A stretch of 15,398 nucleotides of DNA from Candidatus Omnitrophica bacterium 4484_49. GTDB lineage: Bacteria; Omnitrophota; Gorgyraeia; Kaelpiales; Kaelpiaceae. The stretch is taken from positions 1-15,398 of the forward strand of contig NATI01000013.1 of the NCBI GenBank assembly GCA_002085265.1, given 5' to 3'. Position numbers and translations under genes: made by a program. The notes under the pieces are model-generated. The model worked only from the letters and a program-made list of their open reading frames with translations, was not told the DNA's origin and did no database searches. This document shows positions 1 through 11,812 of this stretch, piece after piece. The stretch's first letter is position 1. Each line of letters begins with the position of its first letter.

Positions 1-67
1 TACAATTGAATGGGAGTGAATCAGTAGGGAGGATACAGTATACAGGGAGGTAGGATAAGGGGAGGTT
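1..67 (+). promoter_or_regulatory. purine-rich leader and ribosome binding region of dnaE
   Basis: This short leader carries three Shine-Dalgarno-like G-rich blocks: AGGGAGG at 26-32, AGGGAGG at 44-50 and AGGGGAGG at 58-65. There is also a direct repeat of ATACAG at 33-38 and 40-45. Only the last block is near the dnaE start, with an unusually short 2-base gap if GGAGG is used. The AAGG at 57-60 would give a more normal gap of 7. An open frame covers 3-53 and ends in TAG at 51-53. It could be the tail of an upstream gene but is too short to identify. No convincing -35/-10 pair is visible. Confidence 0.4.
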
Positions 68-4881
<4,814 letters not shown>

Positions 4882-4896
4882 CACAAGGAGGAGAAG

Positions 4897-7056
4897 ATGA
4901 GATATACCTGGCTCAAGTTGCTGATTGTCCTGGTGGTTATTGGAGTTTCGATTTACAACCTTTACCCTCCTCAGGAGAAAATCAACCTCGGATTGGATTT
5001 AAAGGGGGGGATGCATCTCATCCTCAGAGTAGCGGTGGAGAAAATCCCTGAAGAGTCACGGAAAGATGCGGTGGATAGGGCTCTGGAGGTTTTACGGAAT
5101 AGGATCGACCAGTTCGGTGTAAAAGAACCAGTTCTTCAAAAACAGGGCAGGAATCGAATTTTAATACAGCTTCCGGGAATAACTGAGCGTGAGCGGGCTT
5201 TAAAACTTATCGGTCAGACGGCCCTTCTGGAATTTAAACTGGTGGAGAAAGATCCCGAATTGCTTAAGAGGGCAGTGAACGGGAATATTCCGCCAGGTTA
5301 TGAATTGAAATATCTTGATGATGAACCTTTATTACTGAAGAAGGAGGCAGAGCTTACTGGAGAATATCTGGTCAATGCTGAGGTGAGATTTGATCAGTCA
5401 AGATTTGGTCAACCAATAGTGGCATTGCAATTCAATTCTAAAGGTGCAAGGAAGTTTGCCAGAATAACCGGAGAGAATGTGGGGAAGAGGCTGGCGATAC
5501 TTCTGGATGGTAAGGTTAAATCAGCTCCGGTAATTAAGGAGAAAATTCCTTCCGGACAGGCAGTTATTACAGGACGATTCAGTCTTCAGGAAGCCAGGGA
5601 CCTGGCCATAGTTTTAAAAGCAGGTGCACTTCCTGCTCCCTTGGTAATTGAAGAGGAACGGACAGTGGGTCCACTTCTGGGTAAGGATTCAATTGATAGA
5701 GGGATAAGGGCAATTGTCATCGGGAGTTGTGCAGTTGCAATATTTATGGTTCTGTATTATCTGCTTGCAGGGCTGGTAGCTGTATTTGCTCTCATTTTAA
5801 ATATATGCATTATACTGGGAGCTCTGGGATACTTTGGAGCAACACTTACACTCCCAGGTATAGCAGGTATTGTTTTAACCATTGGTATGGCAGTAGATGC
5901 CAATGTATTGATTTATGAAAGGATAAGAGAGGAATTGCGGTTGGGTAAGACCCTTTCTGCTAGTATTCAGGCGGGTTATAAAAAGGCATTTCTCACCATA
6001 TTTGATGCCAATCTCACGACATTGATAGCAGCGTTAATCCTGTTTCAGTTCGGAACTGGACCTATACGAGGATTCGCTACCACATTGAGCATCGGTATCA
6101 TTGCCAGTATGTTCACTGCCCTGTTTGTGACCAGAATAATATACGATGCCCTCACTACCCGGGGGTTAACTCGATTACCAATGCTTACCTTTTTCCCCCG
6201 GACTCCAAATTTTCCGTTCATCAGGTTTCGAAAACTGGCTTATATTCTCTCTGTAAGTATAATTGCCTTGGGGATGTTTACCTTTGTTAAGAGAGGGGAG
6301 AAGAATTTCGGTATCGATTTCACAGGGGGTGTACTTCAGGAATTTGAATTCAAGACCGGTGTGAATACCCAGAAGATTAGAGATGCCTTGGAGGAAATCG
6401 GCCTTGGAGATTCTCTTATTCAGAATGTTAAGGGAACTTCCCGGTATATTATCCGCACTTATAAAGTGGAGAGTGGAAAGGTTCTGAAGGTATTAGGGAC
6501 AAAATTTGGTAAGGATAATGTGATTCTTCTGAGAGCAGAGTCAGTGGGAGCAATGGTAGGTAAAGATCTGCGGAAAAAGGCATTCAATGCCATTACGTTT
6601 GCTCTTATTGCCATGTGTTTGTATATTTCCATGAGGTTCAGATTTAAATTTGCAATTGCAGCCATTGTAGCCCTTATTCACGATGTTCTGGTGAGCATAG
6701 GAGCAATGAGTATCACTGCTAGAGAATTTTCCCTTCCGGTAATAGCCGCACTTTTGACCATCGTCGGTTATTCTATAAATGATACCATTGTGGTATTTGA
6801 CAGAATAAGAGAAAATATGAGACTGCGGAAGAAATTGAAGTTTGCAGAACTTGTGAATGTTTCCATCAACCAGACATTGAGCAGGACAATTTTGACTTCC
6901 GTGACCACTTTGCTTACAGTTCTGTCTCTATTTGTCTTCGGAGGTGAGGTTATAAATCCATTTGCCTTTGTCTTGCTTGTGGGTATCATAGTGGGAACTT
7001 ATTCCTCAATATTTGTAGCGTCCCCGATTGTTGTTGACTGGACTAAAGAGAAATAG
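4897..7056 (+). CDS. secDF: SecDF fused protein-export membrane protein
   Basis: SecD and SecF are joined in one 719-residue chain of the RND superfamily, which uses the proton gradient to pull secreted proteins through SecYEG. The SecD half begins with a membrane helix at about 4-24, then NLGLDLKGGMHL, a periplasmic P1 region and a block of membrane helices with AVDANVLIYERIREE (D334). The SecF half starts near residue 439 and shows its own first helix, GIDFTGG and SINDTIVVFDRIREN (D629, R636). The membrane aspartates at 334 and 629 match those used for proton movement in characterised SecDF. AAGGAGG at 4885-4891 with a 5-base gap fixes the ATG. Many bacteria encode SecD and SecF separately. 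The fusion here is in frame with no sign of an artefact. Confidence 0.97.
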   Translation: MRYTWLKLLIVLVVIGVSIYNLYPPQEKINLGLDLKGGMHLILRVAVEKIPEESRKDAVDRALEVLRNRIDQFGVKEPVLQKQGRNRILIQLPGITERERALKLIGQTALLEFKLVEKDPELLKRAVNGNIPPGYELKYLDDEPLLLKKEAELTGEYLVNAEVRFDQSRFGQPIVALQFNSKGARKFARITGENVGKRLAILLDGKVKSAPVIKEKIPSGQAVITGRFSLQEARDLAIVLKAGALPAPLVIEEERTVGPLLGKDSIDRGIRAIVIGSCAVAIFMVLYYLLAGLVAVFALILNICIILGALGYFGATLTLPGIAGIVLTIGMAVDANVLIYERIREELRLGKTLSASIQAGYKKAFLTIFDANLTTLIAALILFQFGTGPIRGFATTLSIGIIASMFTALFVTRIIYDALTTRGLTRLPMLTFFPRTPNFPFIRFRKLAYILSVSIIALGMFTFVKRGEKNFGIDFTGGVLQEFEFKTGVNTQKIRDALEEIGLGDSLIQNVKGTSRYIIRTYKVESGKVLKVLGTKFGKDNVILLRAESVGAMVGKDLRKKAFNAITFALIAMCLYISMRFRFKFAIAAIVALIHDVLVSIGAMSITAREFSLPVIAALLTIVGYSINDTIVVFDRIRENMRLRKKLKFAELVNVSINQTLSRTILTSVTTLLTVLSLFVFGGEVINPFAFVLLVGIIVGTYSSIFVASPIVVDWTKEK

Positions 7057-7058
7057 AG

Positions 7059-7751
7059 TTGATAGACCAGATCCCGGAACATAAGAAAATTTTGATATTT
7101 TCTCCCCATCCTGATGATGAAGTTATTGGAATGGGGGCTACCATATATCATATTGCTCATCGGGGAAATGTTTTTAAAATTGTATACCTTACCGATGGAG
7201 AACGAGGAGTGCCAGGTTCTATGGTCCAGAGCAGAAAGAAAGAGTTGCGCAGGAAGGAAGCCAAAAAAGCAGTAGCGGTTTTGGGTGTCAGGGAGAAAAA
7301 TTTAGAGTTTTTAAATCTCCCTTACTACTATACCAGAATGGTGACTGAAGAAGATGTGGATGAGGTGTTTGCGCTTCTGACCACATTTATGCCGGATATA
7401 ATTTTTGTGTGTATCGACAATGACCCCAATTCCACTCATAAGAAAGGTGCTGAAGTTATAGATGAGGCGTTGATTCAGTATGAGATTCCTACAATTATCT
7501 ATTGTTATAAGAGTATCTGGGAGGAATTTAAACCACGAGAGGTTAATTTCTGTGTGGGATTTGATCACAGGATTATGGAGTTGAAAATAGAAGCCCTTAA
7601 ACAGTTTCGGTCTCAGCAGAAAAATCCCGATGTACATACTCCAGAGGATCCGCTATGGGAAAGGGTTAAACGTCGGGATTCCAAACTTGCCAGCGAACTG
7701 GGGATGAAACAACCATACGGTGAAGGATTTTTCCGGACAGAGTCACTATGA
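7059..7751 (+). CDS. PIG-L/LmbE-family deacetylase
   Basis: This 230-residue protein belongs to the zinc-dependent N-acetylglucosaminyl deacetylase (PIG-L/LmbE) family. Members remove acetyl groups from GlcNAc-containing glycolipids or thiol precursors. The hallmark SPHPDDE covers residues 15-21, with H17 and D20 as expected zinc ligands and D19 as the general base. A third ligand, H127, lies in NSTHKKG, and LTDGERG follows the second strand as in relatives. The start is TTG at 7059, two bases after the secDF stop, with no clear Shine-Dalgarno, so expression probably depends on coupling to secDF. The stop overlaps the recJ start as ATGA. The substrate cannot be read from the sequence. Bacillithiol (BshB-like), mycothiol or envelope glycan roles are all possible, and the neighbours do not help. 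Confidence 0.88.
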   Translation: MIDQIPEHKKILIFSPHPDDEVIGMGATIYHIAHRGNVFKIVYLTDGERGVPGSMVQSRKKELRRKEAKKAVAVLGVREKNLEFLNLPYYYTRMVTEEDVDEVFALLTTFMPDIIFVCIDNDPNSTHKKGAEVIDEALIQYEIPTIIYCYKSIWEEFKPREVNFCVGFDHRIMELKIEALKQFRSQQKNPDVHTPEDPLWERVKRRDSKLASELGMKQPYGEGFFRTESL

Positions 7752-9433
7752 GAAGAACCTGGAAGGTTGCATCTCCCGATTCCAAAAAGGTTTCCACACT
7801 TAGCAATCAGGTTGGCATATCTCCACTTCTTGCCGGGCTTCTTATTAACAGAGGCATCACCGAACCATCTCAGGCAGAGAAGTTTCTCTTCTCCAGTTTC
7901 TATGATTTACCTGATCCTTTTCTGTTGAAAGATATGGCAAAGGCTGCTGGCCTTATAAAAGAGGCGGTGGATAAACGCTGGAAGGTGATGATCTTTGGTG
8001 ACTATGATGTGGATGGGATTACGGCCAGCGCCCTCCTGTATCAGTTTTTTATATCCCGAGGGATAAATCCCGTGATTTATCTTCCCCATCGTGTTCAGGA
8101 AGGCTACGGAATAAATTACCCCGGGATAGAGAGGGCACGACGGGAAGGAATAAATCTATTTATAGCTGTGGATTGTGGGATAACAGCAGCAGATAAGATA
8201 GCCTTTCTCAAACAGGCAGGGGTTACAGTTGTGGTTATTGACCATCATAAACCCAAGGACATATCTCCTCCTGCTGATGCTATTATTGACCCCTGGCAGG
8301 AGGGCTGTTCATATCCTGAGAAGGATTTAGCATCAGTAGGCCTGGTATTTAAACTCATTCAGGCAATTCTTGGTAAGGATCAGAGAATTTTAAGATTCCT
8401 GGACCTGGTAGCATTGGGGACTGTGGCTGACCTTGCTGACCTCAGAGGTGAGAACAGAATACTGGTAAGATATGGGCTGGAAGTTTTAAATACCAATCCC
8501 AGATTGGGGATACGGAAGTTAGTAGAGCGGGCAAGATTGAATAAACATATAGGAGTGCGGGAGATTTCGTTTATAATTGCTCCTCGATTGAATGCCGTCG
8601 GCAGGATAAGTTCGGCTAATGACGCATTCCGGCTGTTAGTTACCGAAGATGAAATAGAGGCAGGAGCACTGGTTGAGAAACTGGAAAGGGCGAACCGTAG
8701 GCGGCAGGAGCTGGAATCAGAGGTTTTAAAACAGGTTCGTGTAAAGTTAGAATCTGAGTTCGACTTTTCGCTGGAAAAGGCAATAGTGGTCAAAGGAAAA
8801 AAATGGCATCCTGGGGTTCTGGGAATAGTGGCTTCTCGACTTGTGGAGGAGTATGGTTTACCGACAATTATCCTTTCCGAGATCGAAGGCGTAGTCAGAG
8901 GTTCGGGGAGGTCTGTTCCTCAACTGGATATATTTAAAGCCGTAAATTCTTGCAGTGAATTCTTGGAAGAATTTGGAGGGCACTCCCTGGCTTGTGGAGT
9001 GAGTTTAAAGATGGAGAGTTTTGCAGATTTTAAGGAGAGGTTCTGTCGGATTGTAAGGGAATGTTTTGATGAAACACCGTTTCAGTTTTTACTGGAAATA
9101 GATAAGGAGTTGGAATTCTCTGAAATTACCAGACAGCTGTTCAATGACCTTCAACTTTTAAGCCCTTTCGGTCCCAATAATCCCGAGCCGCTTTTTCTAA
9201 CTACAAGAGTTAAGGTTATCGATCAACCCCGTAAACTCAATCGAGGGTTTTATAAAGCCTGGGTCAAAAAGGATAAACATGTCCATCAGATATTATTTCG
9301 CAAGGATGGTCTGGAAGGATTTTTATCCAGTGATAGATATCTGGATTGTGTTTATACCCCTGTTATGGAAAATTGGGAGGGCAGTGAGACCATTACTCTT
9401 TTTCTCAGGGATTTCAGATATAGTGATGGATAG
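7748..9433 (+). CDS. recJ: single-stranded-DNA-specific 5'-3' exonuclease RecJ
   Basis: RecJ degrades single-stranded DNA from the 5' end during RecF-pathway recombination, mismatch repair and processing of stalled forks. The 561-residue protein (E. coli 577) has the DHH phosphoesterase motifs in order. FGDYDVDG has D85, D87 and D89, VDCGIT follows, and VIDHHKPKD has D165, H166 and H167. A DHHA1 domain with the GGHSLACGVSL glycine-histidine motif comes next, and a C-terminal OB-type region begins after LLSPFGPNNPEPLF. All expected metal-binding residues seen in RecJ enzymes appear present. ATG at 7748 overlaps the preceding stop by four bases (ATGA), indicating translational coupling. The TAG stop at 9431-9433 abuts the opposing rpmB stop with no base between. 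Identity is secure. Confidence 0.97.
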   Translation: MRRTWKVASPDSKKVSTLSNQVGISPLLAGLLINRGITEPSQAEKFLFSSFYDLPDPFLLKDMAKAAGLIKEAVDKRWKVMIFGDYDVDGITASALLYQFFISRGINPVIYLPHRVQEGYGINYPGIERARREGINLFIAVDCGITAADKIAFLKQAGVTVVVIDHHKPKDISPPADAIIDPWQEGCSYPEKDLASVGLVFKLIQAILGKDQRILRFLDLVALGTVADLADLRGENRILVRYGLEVLNTNPRLGIRKLVERARLNKHIGVREISFIIAPRLNAVGRISSANDAFRLLVTEDEIEAGALVEKLERANRRRQELESEVLKQVRVKLESEFDFSLEKAIVVKGKKWHPGVLGIVASRLVEEYGLPTIILSEIEGVVRGSGRSVPQLDIFKAVNSCSEFLEEFGGHSLACGVSLKMESFADFKERFCRIVRECFDETPFQFLLEIDKELEFSEITRQLFNDLQLLSPFGPNNPEPLFLTTRVKVIDQPRKLNRGFYKAWVKKDKHVHQILFRKDGLEGFLSSDRYLDCVYTPVMENWEGSETITLFLRDFRYSDG

Positions 9434-9448
9434 TTACACCACTTTTTT
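9422..9448 (+). terminator. weak candidate terminator of the dnaE-recJ operon
   Basis: The bases AGTGATG at 9422-9428 can pair with CACCACT at 9437-9443 across an 8-base loop, with one A/C mismatch. A run of T follows at 9444-9448. The hairpin spans both the recJ stop and the rpmB stop. The stem is short and not GC-rich, so this is only a candidate. It is the only T-run hairpin near the end of this operon that I could find by eye. Confidence 0.3.
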
Positions 9449-9664
9449 AACTTTTCCCTTAGAAAGACAAGAGGTGCAGACCTTTATCTTCTGAATCTTA
9501 CCCCCCTTTTCTATTTTTACTGTCTGGAGATTGGGCAAGAATCTCCTTTTGCTTATTCCTGTTGTTTTTCTGCCCACACCACCCTTTTTCTTAGCCAGAC
9601 CCCTGCGCACTATCGAGCGTCCAGCCCGGGGACCTTTTCCACATATAGCACATACTCTGCTCAT
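9434..9664 (-). CDS. rpmB: 50S ribosomal protein L28, zinc-ribbon form
   Basis: This is large-subunit ribosomal protein L28, 76 residues and very basic. It opens SRVCAICGKGPRAG, followed by RTTG-like KTTGISKRRFLPNLQTV, both typical of the family. Two CxxC pairs (C5/C8 and C63/C66) make it a metal-binding C+ type, which many bacteria have replaced by a cysteine-free version. The ATG is fixed by AAGGAGG, read on the minus strand at 9674-9680. The gene stands alone on this strand, apart from its common partner rpmG, in a slot between recJ and recG. It has its own well-formed promoter upstream. Its stop codon abuts that of recJ, so the two transcripts must overlap at their 3' ends. Identity is certain. 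Confidence 0.97.
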   Translation of the reverse strand: MSRVCAICGKGPRAGRSIVRRGLAKKKGGVGRKTTGISKRRFLPNLQTVKIEKGGKIQKIKVCTSCLSKGKVKKVV

Positions 9665-9682
9665 TTATATTTTCCTCCTTCC

Positions 9683-9711
9683 TTGTAAAAATTGGTTATA
9701 AATATTATCAT
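9683..9711 (+). promoter_or_regulatory. possible weak promoter of recG overlapping the rpmB promoter
   Basis: TTGTAA at 9683-9688, a 17-base spacer and TATCAT at 9706-9711 form a plausible but imperfect promoter facing recG. Transcription would begin about 8 bases before the recG ATG, leaving almost no leader. That agrees with the lack of a Shine-Dalgarno there. It overlaps the rpmB promoter on the other strand, so the two could compete for RNA polymerase. The region is AT-rich, so chance matches are likely. Confidence 0.28.
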
Positions 9712-9723
9712 ATCAGTGGTCAA
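9695..9723 (-). promoter_or_regulatory. sigma-70-type promoter of rpmB
   Basis: Read on the minus strand, TTGACC (9723-9718) is followed by a 17-base spacer and TATAAC (9700-9695). This places the start of transcription near 9688, about two dozen bases before the rpmB ATG. The AAGGAGG ribosome site then falls inside the leader. The position and spacing fit the rpmB gene exactly. The element lies in the 61-base divergent gap with recG. Confidence 0.6.
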
Positions 9724-9725
9724 TT

Positions 9726-11774
9726 ATGCAAGGGATAAATAGAATCCTGGAGGATGTGAGGTATCTTAAAGGGGTTGGACCTAAACGGGCTGGTCTTCTG
9801 GCTCGATTGGGTATAAAAAATGTCCGTGATCTTCTGTATTTTTTCCCCAGAAAATATCAAGATAGAAGAGCCGTGAAAAAAATTTCTCAACTCAATAAAG
9901 ATGACCAGGTACTGATAAAAGGCAGAGTACTCCTTACTTCTCTTAAACGTTCACGTAAAGGAATGCCAATATTTGAAGCAGTCATTGACGATGGAACAGG
10001 TGTAATTCTGGCTACCTGGTTTAATCAACCTTACCTTAAAGATGTTATCAGAAAGAATCAGGAACTTTTACTATACGGGAAGGTGGATTATTACCAGAGG
10101 TTAAGGATTCTTTCTCCAGAGTATGAACTGGTAGAAAAAGAAGAGGAAGTTACGGGGATACTTCCGGTATATACCCTTACAGGTAATATTACTCAGAAGT
10201 TTATGAGAGGGCTGATGAGAAAAACACTGGATGAATACGTCCATCTTATGGGTGAGTTTCTTCCTTACGAGGTGCGGGAACGAAGGAATCTTCTGAACCG
10301 TGTTGTAAGTTTAAGAAATATACATTTCCCGGAATCAGAAGCGCTTCTCCATCAGGCACAGAAGAGATTTGCATTTGAGGATATTTTTCTCCTGCAGTTA
10401 GTTATAGCCCGTAAGAGACTGAAAAGAAAGTTTTTCCTTCCGGGGATAAGTTATATTGCGGGTGAAGATCTGCGGAGAGCATTTAAGGAAGTATTACCTT
10501 TTGAGCTCACTGCTGATCAGGAAAAGGTGATGATTCAAATAGAGAAAGACATGGCTTCACCGCGTCCGATGAACAGGCTGCTTCAGGGAGAAGTGGGGAC
10601 TGGTAAGACCATAATTGCCTCCTATGCCTGTGTGATTGCTGGCAGGAGTGGCTATCAGAGTGCGGTGATGGTTCCTACAGAGATTCTTGCTCATCAGCAG
10701 TATGTAAAGATTGGAGAAATTCTTTCCCAATTTGACCTTGAGGTGGGAATTCTGGTAAGCGGAATGGATAGGAAGTATCGCGACGAAGTTCTGGAAAGGT
10801 TGAAATCTGGAGATATAGATGTTGTAGTTGGGACTCACGCTCTAATTCAAGAAGATGTGGAGTTTAAGAAACTGGGACTGGTGGTAATTGATGAACAGCA
10901 TAAATTTGGAGTCAGGCAGCGGGAATTGTTGAAGGGGAAAAGCAATGTACCTGATTGTCTTTATATGACGGCTACTCCCATACCCAGGACGCTTGCACTT
11001 ACGTTATTTGGAGATCTGGATATCTCCACAATGAAAGAATATCCCCGGGGAGAGAAAAATGTATTTACCTACTGGGTTAACGAGGAGCAGAGAAAGGATG
11101 TGTATCAATTTTTGAAAGAAATGGTTGAAAACTCTGCTCAGGGTTTTGTCGTCTGCCCCCGGATTGAGGAGCATCCCAGAGGTGAAGTGAGAAATATACA
11201 GGAGGTTTTTAATGAGATATGTTTCATCCTGGGAAGGGAAAAGGTGGCTGTTCTTCATGGAGAGATGAGTACAGAGGAGAAAAACAGGGTGATTACTGAG
11301 TTTCAGAGAGGCGAGAAAAAAGTCCTGGTGTCCACAATAGTTATTGAAGTGGGAATAGATGTGCCTGATGCCTCTATTATGATTGTAGAATCAGCGGATA
11401 GATTTGGTCTCTCTCAATTACATCAGCTACGGGGGAGAATAGGTAGAGCGGGGCAGGTCTCTTATTGCATCTTGATTGCTGAGCCCCGAACTTCTGAGGG
11501 CAGAAAGAGGCTCCAGGCACTGGTATCAGAGGATGATGGTTTCAGGATTTCCGAGCAGGATCTGGAAATAAGGGGAGCAGGAGAGTTGCTGGGAGAAAGA
11601 CAGCATGGATTTATAGATATCAAATTGAGAAATGTAAATCAGCAAATTCAGTTGTTGAATATTGCTCGCGAAGAGGCATTCAGTATTTTAAAAAAAGACC
11701 CCCATCTTGATTCCAAAGTCAATCTACCTCTGAAGAAAGAATTAAAAATAAGATTTCCCAGCTTGGAATTTTAG
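9726..11774 (+). CDS. recG: ATP-dependent DNA helicase RecG
   Basis: RecG remodels stalled replication forks and branch-migrates Holliday junctions. The 682-residue protein begins with the conserved YLKGVGPKRAGLLARLGI and a wedge OB domain that grips the fork (about 60-160). The superfamily 2 helicase core shows Walker A GEVGTGKT at 288-295 (K294), the DEQH box at 389-392, TATPIPRTL, VVIEVGIDVP-like TIVIEVGIDVP, and the QLRGRIGRAGQ motif followed by the RecG-specific tail. ATG at 9726 gives the normal short lead into the conserved start. It lacks a Shine-Dalgarno. An in-frame GTG at 9756 follows GGAGG by two bases but would cut into the conserved beginning. The gene stands after a divergent promoter region. 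Identity is certain. Confidence 0.97.
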   Translation: MQGINRILEDVRYLKGVGPKRAGLLARLGIKNVRDLLYFFPRKYQDRRAVKKISQLNKDDQVLIKGRVLLTSLKRSRKGMPIFEAVIDDGTGVILATWFNQPYLKDVIRKNQELLLYGKVDYYQRLRILSPEYELVEKEEEVTGILPVYTLTGNITQKFMRGLMRKTLDEYVHLMGEFLPYEVRERRNLLNRVVSLRNIHFPESEALLHQAQKRFAFEDIFLLQLVIARKRLKRKFFLPGISYIAGEDLRRAFKEVLPFELTADQEKVMIQIEKDMASPRPMNRLLQGEVGTGKTIIASYACVIAGRSGYQSAVMVPTEILAHQQYVKIGEILSQFDLEVGILVSGMDRKYRDEVLERLKSGDIDVVVGTHALIQEDVEFKKLGLVVIDEQHKFGVRQRELLKGKSNVPDCLYMTATPIPRTLALTLFGDLDISTMKEYPRGEKNVFTYWVNEEQRKDVYQFLKEMVENSAQGFVVCPRIEEHPRGEVRNIQEVFNEICFILGREKVAVLHGEMSTEEKNRVITEFQRGEKKVLVSTIVIEVGIDVPDASIMIVESADRFGLSQLHQLRGRIGRAGQVSYCILIAEPRTSEGRKRLQALVSEDDGFRISEQDLEIRGAGELLGERQHGFIDIKLRNVNQQIQLLNIAREEAFSILKKDPHLDSKVNLPLKKELKIRFPSLEF

Positions 11775-11812
11775 GATGTTAGAAATGCATAAGTTATGTT
11801 AAAATTCTAAAA

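Noticed and set aside
8380..8793. Minus-strand open frame of 137 codons inside recJ
   Set aside because: Its serine- and threonine-rich translation is typical of the antisense of a DHH-domain gene, and no promoter or ribosome site accompanies it.
9756..9758. GTG at 9756 as the recG start, because GGAGG stands just before it
   Set aside because: The gap is only two bases, and starting there would remove residues that RecG proteins usually have before YLKGVGPKR.
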